Assembly (NCBI GenBank): GCA_028023455.1
Contig: JAQFVV010000182.1
Location: 2,416,001-2,480,000, forward strand
Origin: Epiperipatus broadwayi
Lineage: Eukaryota > Onychophora > Udeonychophora > Euonychophora > Peripatidae
Length of the DNA stretch: 64,000 nt
Reading direction: 5' to 3'
Part shown: in pieces, positions 24,401 to 36,929 of the stretch
Numbering within the stretch: position 1 is the stretch's first letter
Layout: each line of letters starts with the position of its first letter
The notes under the pieces: model-generated
The model's input: the letters and a program-made list of their open reading frames with translations, nothing else
What the model was told of the DNA's origin: nothing
Databases searched by the model: none
Translations under genes and position numbers: made by a program

Positions 24401-24837
24401 TTTATATATTTTTCTAAATACATTTAACAATTCATTGAGATAGTGGATTTAGTCTGGCTCATAATGATAAGTAGAATACCACCATCAAAAAACCTTTAGA
24501 TAAATTTTAAAAAGTCATCCAATTTTTTTTGTACTACCTTTGTTTTTCTGCTTGTTAGAACTAGCTAATTATAAATATACTTTCATCTTGCTACATTATT
24601 TATGTTATTGATAAGTATTATTGGTGCAACTTTTTTTCATGAATTATAGTTGTAAATAATTGTAAAATGGAGAGTCACACTTTTTTTTATACAAATGGCT
24701 ATGAGTATGTCGCTTTTGAGGATTAATTAGTTCTTGGGAATTGTGCAAATCTTGGATGCTCCTTAATTTCATTTGCTATTTCTGCTTATATTTATGTTTT
24801 ATTTTTATTAATGTTGTATTCTTACTGTATCTTATTT

Positions 24838-25150
24838 GTTTTTTTTTTTATTATCCTTATGTCTCACCCTAGAAAAGTAAGAATTAAGGAAGAATCTTGG
24901 AGACAAACATTGTCAGCATTGAATGTCTTTAGGAAAATTTAACTTTAAGTATTCAAATTACATTCGACTGTAATAGCACTCAGGTTAATATATACACAAT
25001 ATTTTGAGGGGTATTATTCTCTCTTTTTCAGGTGTTACTAGTTTGACCAATGACAGTAGTAGCATGGGAGTTGAAACTCAACTATTAGATTTTTGAATAT
25101 TGAAATTTTAAAGTAACAATCTAACCAACTGAATCATTCCTGCCAAAGGC
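24838..25150 (-). mobile_element. SINE copy S1, tRNA-headed with poly(A) end
   Basis: Read on the minus strand: head GGCAGGAATGATTCAGTTGG (25145 downward) with an A-box-like GATTCAGTTGGTTAGATTG (25135..25117). A B-box-like GAGTTTCAACTCCC lies at 25079..25066. The body shared with S2 (CATGCTACTACTGTCATTGG) follows. The tail contains CCTAAAGACATTCAATGCTGA and ends in an A run (plus-strand T run 24839..24849). Pol III-type internal promoter, about 310 bp, no coding capacity. Confidence 0.75.
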
Positions 25151-25484
25151 AATAGTCAGTAGAAATTTCATTTACGTATATATGAGGTTCCTGCTGCTTT
25201 CTCCACTTTTTCCTAAGAGCAAAGTTAATTAGTGGTTTCCAGATAGTAGGTTGACTTATGAAGTTATTTGCTAGTGTCATATGAGTAGCTTACAAATAAA
25301 CATATATTCAACTGGGAAAATACAAAAATATTGGATAGAGAGAAAAAGATACAAAGAAGAAAATTCAAAGAAGCTGCTCACATGACAATGGCAAATAACC
25401 CCAATAAGTTAATCTACTATGACTATATATAATGTCTGGAATCAGGAGGAACCTTATAGATAAGGTTATGAAATTTCCTCTTAT

Positions 25485-25690
25485 TGATGCCTTTGGCAGG
25501 ATGGCTCCGCTGATTAAAGTGTTACCCTTAAAATTCATTATTAAGGGGTAGCTTCGATTTCCATGCTAGTACTGTCAATGGTCAAGCCAGCAAAATCTGA
25601 AGAAGAGAGGAGAGCAATACCACTCGAAATGTTATATTTATACTAACTTGTGTGCTAATACTAAACTATATTTAAATAAGATGGCTGAAA
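25485..25690 (+). mobile_element. SINE copy S2, tRNA-headed
   Basis: GCCTTTGGCAGGATGGCTCC at 25488 starts the same head as S1. The A-box-like GGCTCCGCTGATTAAAGTG is at 25503..25521, a B-box-like AGCTTCGATTTCC at 25550..25562, and the shared body CATGCTAGTACTGTCAATGG at 25562..25581. It then runs through AATACCACTCGAAATGTTAT and TACTAACTTGTGTGCTAAT. The tail seen in S1 is lost or diverged. It faces S1 tail-outward, about 335 bp away. Confidence 0.75.
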
Positions 25691-26746
25691 TCCTAGAATA
25701 GATAGAAAAAATATAATTGCAGAAACAAGAGGATAACAGATAAGGAATCAAAGTTTTTCATCTTGCAAAATATATACTCTTCATATGGTACTAGCAGGCA
25801 CAAATCTTGATTGTTCTTCTTGATGGAGGAATTCTTCTACAAAAAGATAAAGATGGTTGGATCACATTGAACATATAGAATTTTATTGCTTCCTATGGCT
25901 GGATAATATTTAAAACTTTGCATGATCTAATGTTGTTTGTTAATGAAAATAGTCTAGTAGATAATGAAAGCATGGTTGGAAAGAAAAGTCTTTTATAATA
26001 GTGCTGCCTGATAAATTTATTGTTATTAAAGAGAGACTTGTAATGTTGGAAAAAACTCTCCAGAATATCCATGTAGCTTTTCATATCTGTGTATATTAGA
26101 TGAATGTCCCAATATGCAAAGCAAAAAGAAAAAATTTTTTGTGGCCGATTGCATTGTATGTCTAAAAAACATTTTTTACGGAATATAAAAGTCATACAAT
26201 GTCCAGAAAATTATATAAGTTGTTTCAGACTTTTAATTTAAGAATAATGATATTATAAGTAGCCTTATGTAGTTTACCTTGTACAAACAATTATTTGTTT
26301 GATGGATACATTCAGTGATATGAAAAATAAGATAAATGTGATAGAAACATATGTGCTATTCATGAGTGTGGGACACTAAAAACAGTGAAGACGATCATTC
26401 TGAAATTGTGAATTTTGATAAAATGCACGAAGTGCTAATGAAAGAAAATTTAAAATTGCTTTTTGTGCATATTGCATGAGTGACTGATCTTAAAAGCGCT
26501 CTAAGTCTTGAAAAATAGGGCTTTGAATTAGGTTGTATAGTTTGCACAAAATGTTATATAATTTTTCAATTATTAGTTTTAGAAATATGCTGGAACACAT
26601 TATAAATAACAGCACCTCACATGAATGGTAAATTATGTGTGCATTTAGAAATTTCAGCAGTACATGTGTAATGTCTATGTCTGAGAATTGTGCAGGCAGC
26701 TTTTTTTTTTTTTACAGATTAACACCCTTGTTTATACATGTATATG
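25691..26746. other. AT-rich non-coding stretch
   Basis: The minus-strand frame at 25893..26195 (100 codons, MTFIFRKKCF...) shows no recognisable domain and is best left uncalled. T run at 26701..26713. Nothing else seen. Confidence 0.5.
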
Positions 26747-27823
26747 TACACCTGGGTCTTGTTTTATGCGATAGATAGGTTCCTCAGAAAACATGCGCAA
26801 ACGAAATTGCGCAAAAATAGACATAACTTATATTGAAAAGGGGGGGATGCGGTCTGTGATTTTTCAAAATTCGTGTAAAAGCAAAGCACCAACGTAAAAT
26901 TACTTTAAAATTCGCGCAAAAAAAATATAAGGAAATAAAATATGACTAATAAAAAATTTCAAATTTGAAAAAAATTGATAAAAGACTAACTTTTTTTAAC
27001 TATAATATTTAATTTTATTCAAAATAATATATTTTTATGCATAATTTACAGTACAACGTTTTAATTATTATAGCTATTTGCCAAAAACACGTTCGTTTGC
27101 AAACAACTAGCGCCAACTTCACACTCATGTTGTAACAGTGGTTTTCTGTTGACAACATAATTAGTAATTAATCTTTGAGATGATTTTATTAATTGTTTAT
27201 GAAACTAACAACTAAAAATTAAATTCTTATTTTTGTCTTTAATTTTCAATTCGGTTTAAAAATCAAATTTCACATTAATTTCAAGTCGCAGTAAGTAATT
27301 TTTAAATTGTTAATTACAATTAAAAATCAGATTTTAATTTTTAATTGTCAAATTTAATTATGCCCACTGCTATTACTGACCTTTTAAAAATAAACTTGTG
27401 GACACTAAATGATTAATAATTGATTACGTTCTTTTTTAAAAAGCAAAAACAGAATGTGATTTAAAATGCAAAATTAACACGTACAGTGTTTGAACAAATT
27501 TACATTATAATCTTGTAAAATTTAATGTGTGTATACATAAAATGTGGAAATTATAATTTTAATTTCATTATTGCATAAAATCTTACTATGCACTCAAAAT
27601 ATTGAAATTACTAAGATGAATGTCGAATTCCAATAATGTGCTATTACTTTCAATATAACGTAAGTGCACGAAATTTATTATTTAAAGTAATAGCGCATTA
27701 TCGGAGTTCATACACGTGGGCCTCTTTTTACGCGGACTTATTTAACACACTTCCGGTGAAACACGAATCGCGTAACTTCAAAATCATGTTAAATAAGTCC
27801 GCGTAAAAAGAGACCCAGGTGTA
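26747..27823. mobile_element. Tigger/pogo-like non-autonomous element
   Basis: The left end CACCTGGGTCTTGTTTTATG (26749) and right end (minus strand from 27821) CACCTGGGTCTCTTTTTACG match in their first 12 bases and diverge afterwards. TA flanks both (26747..26748, 27822..27823), the target of the Tc1/mariner superfamily. The following GCGCAAA/ATTGCGCAAA-type words are reminiscent of Tigger-family ends. No transposase frame is visible. Inside there is a hairpin (27631..27652 with 27684..27704) and a self-contained palindrome at 27713..27821. Confidence 0.6.
27711..27823. mobile_element. 109 bp palindromic mini-element sharing the Tigger-like ends
   Basis: 27713..27821 folds into one hairpin: CACGTGGGCCTCTTTTTACG pairs with the right terminus CGTAAAAAGAGACCCAGGTG, with GCGGACTTATTTAAC further in. 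It too is preceded by TA (27711..27712), so it may be a separate minimal copy joined to, or forming the right end of, the larger element. Confidence 0.65.
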
Positions 27824-27882
27824 TTGTATAAAATTTACACAGTACACGTGTTAACTGATGTCTGCTGTAGAAAATTATAGTA

Positions 27883-27940
27883 TATGAGGGGGGACCCAAA
27901 AATAACTGGAATTTTGTAGTAAAAAAATGTATACACCTTT
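27883..27940 (+). mobile_element. possible mariner terminal sequence
   Basis: TATGAGGGGGGACCCAAAAA followed by TAACTGGAATTTT resembles the left end of mariner elements (TA target, GAGGG...CCAAAA). I found no matching inverted right end and no transposase within 2 kb, so it is at most a solo or truncated end. Confidence 0.4.
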
Positions 27941-30939
27941 ACCCCACTTAGCGCTTGGCCTTTATGCGAGGATTCACAATAGCGATCATCATCAATTTGC
28001 ACCCATTATTTTGATTTACAATTGATTATAACGATTATAAAAAGAAAAAAAAAATTTTGGTGGCCATTTTGTAACACTGATGATATTATTGAATAGTTAT
28101 TAAAGCCATCTCATCCAAAAAAGCAAAATAGTGATTTTCTTACTGAAATTGAATGCTGCATTCAATATTTTGATTATAAACTTAAAATATGATTAATGAA
28201 TATACAATATTTTATTTAATTTTCATTCAGTGTTTTTGTGAGACAACATATCCAAAATAAAGATTTTCATTATTAATTACTATAAAAGCAAAAAATTAAA
28301 AAGCTTCATTCAGTACAATAATGTAAATCAACACAGTACTGTAAAAATGGCAAATTCATTCAGCATAAAATTCAGCGAAAATATTCAGTCAATTAATTTT
28401 GAATTACATTTTTTCTATGAAATTGAAACTGCTACCATAGCTATTTAAAATATTTTCAGTAAAAAAAAAAGAGAGAGCAAAAAAGTTAAAATGGTTTCAG
28501 ATTTATACAATTAATATGAAAAATTACTGAATGTAATTTAAAAATAACACTCTGCTTCCTCAATTTTAAATCATCTCTTAATTATCTTCAGATATCCAAA
28601 GCAATGAAGACATTATCTCATGTGTAAAAAAAGAAAAGGAATGCAGTACCAAGAAAAAATTATAAATTACTTTCAGCATAAAAGTAAAAATAATTTTTGG
28701 TCATATGTTCTGTCACTATTAAATCTTAAATTGTTTACAGTATAAATTTTAGCTACAATCAATTTTGATTAAAATCTTTACAAATGCTAATTTCAATCAA
28801 ATCGAAAACTGATATCCATCGTAACTTGAATTGCCTTTTTTGGAGGAAAATGTGAGGATGATTTTATGCAATTAATAATAAATTATACATGATAAAAAAT
28901 GCAATACAAATAAAGTGACTAAGATTAATGACATTAATTTTTACTTCAATAGCTTGTAATTCTGCCATCAAAATGTACTGCGGTATTTGACAAATTGCTA
29001 AGTCATTGCAAGAACATCGCTACAGTACTTGATAAAATAGTGACGTGTCATGCCCAAAAAAACCCACCACAGCCATCATATTTGTTTATTTAGATCAACA
29101 TAGTACATATAACAAAAGCCTTAAATATTGATTACAATATGCAAACTTGGAATGCATTCGATTTTTTTTTGCAATACGCTTTTTTTTTTAAAGTTGATTG
29201 TGATTAAGTTTTTGTAATGTATCATATGTTTATTTGGTTTTTGTTACAGTAATGATAAATAACAAGTCTTTATCATCAATCAAATGATTTGTTATTAAAC
29301 ATTGTTTGTTTAATTTTAATAATTTCACGTCAGTAATGTAGTATAATACTGTTGTACAAATTTTAAAAAAAGGAAACTTCAGTATTGACTTTTTTTTTTG
29401 TCAGCATAATGTGTGGAAAGAACATAAAAAATTGTTAAATGCTAGTTTACTTTCACTTTCTCGGTTAGTGATATTTAACATATTTTTAAAGAGACTGTTT
29501 ACTAATATGACCATGAAAAAATCAGGAAAATCTTTGAGCTTGGAAACCAAACCGGATAACGGTGGTTGGTGGGTGAATGGATCATAGGAAATAACAACTT
29601 TAAGTATGTTTTTTTCTTTTTACATAGAGTTGTTGTATTATCATACATACATTTTAAGTTAATACATGCATAATACGCACAGCACCGTTTACACAAGCAT
29701 ATAACATATGTTAAGGTTTTTTTTTATGTATACTCGATAAGTTATTTTTTAACATAATATTCCCAACTTGTGTAATTTTTTAGCTGGAGTAACTGACCAA
29801 TTTTTTCTCCATGGACAACCATTATAAATGCTTATTCTGCATATGATATTCTTGCGTAACGATGGGTTTTGGGGGACCAATTGCCTTAGCTAAGCGAGGT
29901 AAATGTGTATTTATTTTTAGATGCTGCAAATTGAATCGCTTTCATAGTATAGTCTATTTAATGCAATGCACCAGTCTAACCCTGTTTTTCATTTTTTCAA
30001 AGTAGTCCGGAAACACTTGTAAAGTGATATGTTTTAAAACCTCTGATGTTTTTTCATACTGAATTTAATTAAAAACTGTTTACACTTTAGTTTTATGCGC
30101 TAGCTGAACTGTTATGATGAAACATGCACTTCTCACTTTGTCACAAAATCGAACATTTACCTTTTACTGCATGACACAAAGGTTTCAGAATTTGTAAGTT
30201 TTAAATGCTTAATTGTTGTGAACAAAATCCGAGTGAACAATCATTGCATTAAAAAACAATCTGCATTGTCTTGACATTTAAATTCACTCTCCATATTTTT
30301 TTGTGATGAGATAAATTTAACTTTTCTCCACGTGTAATCTTGTGTTTTTCCAGAGGAACTTGTTTGTAAACTCTTTCAAGCATTACTACTGTTTTACCTG
30401 CCGTTTCCATAAAAGAAAACAGAATTTTATGTTCCAACTTTTCTGCATTTACAAAAATGGAGGAAATACTTGAAACAACACTTAACAAAAAAATGTGCTA
30501 CGTGTGACAACTATTTCACATTATGTCATTTGGCAGAGTGACGCAGAACAGTCCTCACAGAGATACCTAGAAGCAGAAGCATGTACTAAGATAGATGTGG
30601 CTACCAGAGAATGATTTCGGATATTTTTGGGCCCATTCTCGTAGATTAAAAAAAAAACAACAACTTTTAATACTTTTCATTATGCTATATTCTTATAATA
30701 AAATTAATATTATAATTATAGAAACTATTTTTTTTATAGCAGGCATATATATACAGAATTAAACAATAATTTAATTTAGCAGTAGTAAAAAAAAGAAATC
30801 AATCGTTAAAGGGTTTTTTTTTTTTTTGAAAAATCAGAGTAAATAAAAAGTTGAGAAATTAATTGTTATCTGTAGTTACTTGCTGAAGTTTTTATTAATG
30901 AAGTACATAATAAAATATAAACAGACCGCGAAGATAGTT
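27941..30939. other. AT-rich non-coding stretch
   Basis: No gene supported. Short frames on the minus strand at 29502..29696 and 30249..30488 show no domain. The segment 29780..30100 and 30500..30600 is slightly less AT-rich without an identifiable element. Confidence 0.5.
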
Positions 30940-31720
30940 TATATTTGAATAAGATTAATGACAAGGTAAGTGATACTCTATTGAGAATTGCTGTATAGTT
31001 AGCTGATATAGAAAAACAATTTACCAGTTTCAAACTGAGATGTGATATATGAAGAAAAGAATTATGAAATATTTAAAAATGATCTATTTAAAATTGAATA
31101 TTTGGCATTATATAAAATGGTATAAAAAGAATAATAGATGACTTAAAGAAATATAACTATATGAAAGTAAATAAAACTATGAAATGAATAAAAATATAAA
31201 CAAACATCTTGGTATTGAAAAGAAGCGTATTTCAGCAATAAGAAAAAAGATATTATTTCATGAAATAATTTGAAATGATTTTATGAAGAGATTCATGAAG
31301 AGAAGAACTAGAAACAAGGAAGTGAGACATATAATTTATGAAGAATAGAATAACTCCAGAAATAATGGGGAAACTACATACCAAATATCTAAATAATATA
31401 AAGATATACCAAATGATTGGAGAAATTGCTGTAATGGCATTGATATTTAATGAATTTGAAAAGAAATATATTAAAATTGTATTCTATCAATTTTCTGCCA
31501 GTTCTGTTATAAAATGTTTACTAAGATCTTCTTCTGTAGAGAGTTTAAATTCAAACCAATTTAAAAGAGCCACTTGAATTTAAAAATGATTATGGTATAT
31601 CTAGATCACATCCAAGTGTTAAGAGAAGTTATAAAAAGAATCAATAAGTATGAATTATCATTTTGCTTTGGATTTGTTGACTGAAGAAGCATTCAATTCT
31701 ATTTGAGTTTTGGAGATTAA
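30940..31720 (+). pseudogene. decayed LINE reverse transcriptase fragment
   Basis: Weak but ordered similarity: IPNDWRN-type context near 31405..31430, then ILSIFCQFCYKMFTKIF (31480..31530), which resembles the ISLLSxxYKIFTK block. REVIKRINKYELSFCFGFVD (31625..31682) comes next, with an AFDSI-like remnant just after. Many stops. Probably an endonuclease/RT-type LINE, different from the one at 9.8 kb. Confidence 0.5.
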
Positions 31721-33380
31721 AGTTTCAGATCATCAAGTCATTGAATACTGTCAAATTCTAAATTATGGCAAAAGACAACAATAGTAATTTGTTTTTTGTG
31801 ACATTAAGATTAACATTGTAACATTTTTTTTATCTTCTTTAGGCTTACTGTAAGCTTTTGATATTGAACAACATTTTAGATTTTTTTTTTATGTTTAGGA
31901 TGGTAAATTGCTTATTGTGCTTAAATGAGGTAATGCTTTTGCTGGTTCTATTGCATTTTATATTCATAGCCTAGCAATGGGATTTCTTTATTCCATCATT
32001 GAGTTAGTGGTCAAATCCAAAAGAAAAACATTCATATACCAAATGTGACAAAGTTTTTATGAACCTCAGCTAGTAACTCCGCTTTAAAAGTTTGAGTGTG
32101 ATCTTATGAGTTTTAAAAAAACTTAAATAAAATTGGTTAATGTCAAGTACTGAATCAACTATTTTATTCTTAAACAGAGGAGGAGCAATGGGTAACACAT
32201 ACACAACCTGATAAAAATAAATATAAAAACTAAGAGGAGATTAATTAAGTTTTTATAATAGTTTAGCTAATTTTAATCTAACAAGAAAAAGTTTGCTCTA
32301 TATTTTAAACTTTTAAAGTTTTAAATGTGTAAAAGGATAAAGGGGAAAATCCCAATAAAAAATAATAAACTTAACTTTTGATTAAAATTTAATTTTTATC
32401 ATTCTTTCCTAACAGAAAAGAATATATTAAAAAAAAAAGAGTAAAATTTAAAGAAAAGTTTAATTAAGGATAAATGAAAGGATTTAAGTTCTGAGTTTTT
32501 TAAAAATGAATTTTGTCTTGCTCTCTTATTAAAAATAATTACATCCTATCAAAAAATTAAGGGATTAGGGCAAATCTTATGTATTATGATTTGAAAATAG
32601 AATTAACATTTTTGAAAAATTTGATACACAAATTTTTGAATAGACTCTAGTGAGTAATATTTTTACTCTGACACCAAGTTTGATTTTTTTTTTTTGTGCA
32701 GTTAAATCTTTTTTTATGTATATTATATAATTAATTTCAGTAATAGATTATAAATAATTAAGCCTTCTAATAATTACAACAAAAAGATTAAATATTAATA
32801 TTTTAACTGCTTATATTGGACTTTTTAAAATACTGGCCTGAGACACAATTTTCATAATAACTTCAGTTTTAATTATGTTAGAGCAAAAACAATTACATTG
32901 CTAGAAACTAGAAAAATTAAGGAAAACAATAAGCATAAAATAAATAGTGGTAACTATATAAAAAATAAGGAAAAAAAAGAAATTTTCACATCCGAAATAA
33001 TTATTATTTTATTGTTTGTTCATAATTTGGAAATTAACATTAACTAAAATTCAAAATACATCTTCAGTGATAATTTCTTTCTATTCCTTATAAAATTATC
33101 TTTCTAAACATGTATAATATGTCTTACATGAGATAATCCACAGCTTCACAATTTCCAAAAGAAGTCAGATATCACTTCTTCATTTTTATCTTGTACCCCA
33201 AATGTTCTAAATGTCAAAGGCGTCTATAAAGAAAAAGATTCATCCTAATAAAAGATACAAAAGAAATCATCATAGCAATTGGCTTCTTGTCTGTCTAAAA
33301 CTAGAAATTGTAGGCTACTTTCTATATCACTGATAAAATGAGTTTCATCTCTTCATTTTATATTTTTTTTGTATACAATA
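31721..33380. other. AT-rich non-coding stretch
   Basis: Numerous A and T runs; no gene or terminal repeats recognised. Confidence 0.5.
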
Positions 33381-33472
33381 GTGATGTGTATATTCTTTAT
33401 GGTCACCACTGATGTGTATATTTTTTATGCACTGCACAAGTGATGTTTGTATTTTTTATGAACAGAAGTGAT
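33381..33472. repeat. tandem repeat, three ~30 bp units
   Basis: GTGATGTGTATATTCTTTATG, GATGTGTATATTTTTTATG and GTGATGTTTGTATTTTTTATG follow each other separated by 9-11 variable bases, with a fourth GTGATG start at 33467. Confidence 0.85.
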
Positions 33473-33694
33473 GCTATCTTCTTATATTTATTGTACCACA
33501 GATATAATTTATTTGCATATAGTCTATAGACTTGAAAATAATGTTATGAAACATATAGCAAAAGCAAACATGATCAAGCGTAAACATAAACAAGAATCAG
33601 AATTAGATTATATGTTTGTGTATGCAATGTTTGTATACATTTGATTATTAGTTTTATAATCCATTGCTTGTAAACCATATTATATAAACATAAT

Positions 33695-33732
33695 TAATGA
33701 TTTTCAAAAAGTATACTTTTTGAAAATCATTA
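33695..33732. repeat. perfect 38 bp palindrome
   Basis: TAATGATTTTCAAAAAGTA is followed directly by its exact reverse complement with no spacer. It would extrude as a cruciform. No flanking duplication was found. Confidence 0.9.
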
Positions 33733-33767
33733 TTTTTATAAAATTAAGAGGATTAGTGTAGATAGAA

Positions 33768-34065
33768 CTTTAGAAAATTACGATATGAATTATATACTAA
33801 TAAGTTAATTACGATATGAATTCTATACAAGTAAATATATAATTACAAACTAAATCACACTAATTTTTCGATAAATATGAATTCTATGTGAGCATAAATA
33901 AATGTATTACAAACTACCTTTAGAAAATTATGTTAAATATGAATTATATACGAGCATCAATATATAATTACACACTCATCAATTTTTCGATAGATATGAA
34001 TTGTATATGAGCATAAATAAATAAATATATAACTACAAATTAGCACACACTAATTATAAACTAAA
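33768..34065. repeat. irregular tandem array of ATATGAATT..TATA.. units
   Basis: Four to five units built on ATATGAATTNTATANNAGCAT and AATATATAATTACAAACTA, some with CACTAATTTTTCGATA, at roughly 33780, 33815, 33876, 33938 and 33994. The alternation of long and short units suggests a higher-order repeat of about 110 bp. Confidence 0.75.
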
Positions 34066-35755
34066 ATTAATAAAAAGTATATTTTTTCAAAAAATTTTAA
34101 AAAAAATTAAAATTTTTTTACTTACGAATAATTATGTTGTTGGTCTGTTGTAGGCCTTGTTTGTGAATAATACCGGAGAAATTTTCACTTGCAGCCCGTA
34201 AAACATTTTATGTCTTTTATCATTTTGTGATAAGTACAAAAATTACCAAAAAAAACAAAAAAATTAAATACTATGATTGATTAAAAAATTCGCCAAAAAT
34301 TCAAATTTCAAACGATTTTTTTGAAATAAAGATCGTTTGAAAGCTAACATATACAGCTATAAAATGGCCATATTTTGTTCGATGTCATGATTATACTTTT
34401 TACGTCAGCAAAGAAAAAAAAAATCAAATGAGCACGCAAAGTGCATACTTAACGCCAACAACGCTGAAAAAGTTAAAATTGTGAAAATAAGTATCCAAAT
34501 GAAAATCTTATTGATAAGAAAGGAATGTTGTTATTGGCTTTACAATATCTATTAAAAAGTTAAAAGAATGAAATATTAGAATTTTATGTTATTAAAAAAA
34601 TGATATATTTAGAATTAGTTATCATCAGAGAAATAAAAGAAAATTCTAAAAGTTAATAAATTATAATTGTTATTAAAATATTTCACTTACAGTTTTTACA
34701 AAAACATTTTCTTTTTAGCCACTAATGGCTGTTTCTGTGATAATTTTCTGTTCTAGTAATATACTTTGTATACTTTCTAAGAGCTATCTTTTTAAAAATA
34801 AAATGTTTTCAAAGACAACCCCCCTTCCCCATATGATGTAATTTTTGGTTTAATAATAATACTTTTACAAAAACATTGCAGCACAATCGTTAACAATTGC
34901 TGAAAATCATGTTTTTTGTGGCATTTAGCCACAGGGGAAAAGGATCTGAAGCATCACTCAAATACAAATTGCCACCTTCTTCATAGTTTTATCAGAACAA
35001 TAGAATGTGTTGCCAATCACAGATCTGAAAAAGTCCGTATCCTGCTGATTTCTTTTGAAATTTTTAAAACATATATTAAAAATTGAAGCTTTATAGAAAT
35101 AATCGCTGCATCCTGTTGCACACTGTAATATAACATATACAACGCTTTAACACTATGTCAAAAAGTAGCAATCGCAGCAGCTTTTGCCGCCTTAAAATGT
35201 CAAATATAATATTTTAGTGTTCTCACAGCTCACTTTTATGAAGGAATTAATTAAGAAAAAAATGTGAAGTTAGATAGGTGATCTGATAAACAGTGGGAGA
35301 GTTAGATATAAAGGTTTTCATTTTTTTTGTTCAAATTTTGACTGGTGCTAGTCAACTGCAGGAAAAGATATTTGTATTGTTTTCCAAGTTAACTGTTCCT
35401 GATAGCTCTTTAATTAGAAGTCATGAAGATTTTTTCCAGTTAACTTTATTAAACTCTGGCAGAGTAGATATCCTGCTGCATGTTTGTTTCTTTCCAAGAT
35501 GTAGCCAAAATGATCACTCAGTTACCCAAAAAGTTGATAAAATAAATACCTTGTTAATATTTCTATTGTTGGAATTGTTTGCTATTACTTTATTTAATAG
35601 CCTTTTATGCTAGTTGAGAATCATCAGACAAGAAACGAGTCACACTAGAGAATTACTGTGTATCAATATTAAACATCTATCTGATATTCTCCATCATTAA
35701 GTAAACAGTAGGAGTATGTAAAATTATGATAGAAAAAAAACTAGAGTTATATCAA
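34066..35755. other. AT-rich non-coding stretch, one unassigned open frame
   Basis: The plus frame 35293..35613 (106 codons, MGELDIKVFIFFVQI...) is the longest here. It has a hydrophobic C-terminal segment but no domain I recognise and no supporting signals, so it is not called as a gene. A small hairpin AAACGATTTTTTTGAAATAA... lies near 34309..34342. Confidence 0.4.
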
Positions 35756-36790
35756 TAGTGACCTGTAACTTTAAATTAACATGTCAAATGTCCTAAAAGC
35801 TGGAAGGAAAAGACTGCTTAATTGTTGAGCTTGACAAAATTTTCTATGATCATTTAAAATAATTCCTTTTGAATAATTATTTACAGTAAGTAGCATAAAG
35901 AAAATGAAAAATTTGGTTACTAAAATGTCAATATGTAAGCCGAAATCATGTGATATGTTATTGGAATATAAGATTAATATTGATAAAGGTGCATGTTTCT
36001 CAAACTTTACAGGAAAATTTTTGTGAATTAAAATAGCAAGCTAAGACAAGAAATATAAAGGAAAGGCTGCAAATGATGTTCTGCCCTCTCCACGATAAGT
36101 AAAGTTTCAAAGCTTTGAGAAATATTACAAAAATTGTTAGATAAAAGCAGAAATGTATGACTAAAAGCAAATGCTAAAAAGATTAATGTCATAATTTATT
36201 TATTTTTAAAAAAAAAAGAAATAAATAACTATTGATAATAATGATTTAGGTATTAGCAATTATAATTATTTTGGTGAGGTTATTAATACAGATAGAGACA
36301 TACTGGACAAATTTAATCATAGAATAATAAAATAATTAAAGGAAATATGTCTATATGCTTGAGACAGGTTGTTAATGGAAGTGTTTTACTAATGCTTACT
36401 TATAGCTCAGAGATTTAGATATTTAATAGAACATTGCTGAAATGTCAGATCACAGTGAAATATCAAGAAGTATATGCTGTAAATAATAAGGGATTGAAAT
36501 CAAAATATGTTTGGAAAAAACATGTAGCATTGACATTACTGAAAGTATTAAGAAACTGATATGGAGTTTAACTGATCATAATACTAGAAAAAGAACAAAT
36601 GTTCAACTGAATTTTTAAAAGTGGATTTCAAGAAAGTATAAGGGATCTAAGAAGAGATCATGAGACAAACAGGTTTCTATAAATATGTAGCAAAGATGGA
36701 GAAACTGGATTTAACTAGGCTAAATCATCTATCTGCAGTGGGCTGGCAATGGTTAAAATGAATATAACTGTTATTACAACAATATACTAA
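35756..36790 (+). pseudogene. decayed LINE reverse transcriptase C-terminal part
   Basis: ISNYNYFGEVINTDRDILDK (36251..36310) followed by NHRII matches the F-x-YLG-x-x-I-x-x-DG block that follows the catalytic core in endonuclease/RT-type LINEs. Downstream lie RLLME and, at 36480..36545, VNNKGLKSKYVWKKHVALTL. Upstream 35800..36180 fits a poorly preserved YADD-to-thumb region. Many stops. It may belong with the fragment at 31 kb, split by 4 kb of other DNA. Confidence 0.5.
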
Positions 36791-36929
36791 AGTTGCCTTT
36801 GCTCCAGCTCATAGTTTAGTAAATAATATTTCAGTTTGTTGTTATAAATGTTAGTATTCAAAAAAAAGAATTTAATTCATTCAACAATGGCAGTTTGATG
36901 TTTATTTTCCTTTTAATGTGAAATGCCAC

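Noticed and set aside
25893-26195. 100-codon minus frame
   Set aside because: No recognisable motif, no composition change and no neighbours supporting a gene.
35293-35613. 106-codon plus frame
   Set aside because: Longest frame in its region but no domain or compositional shift; chance length is possible in T-rich DNA.
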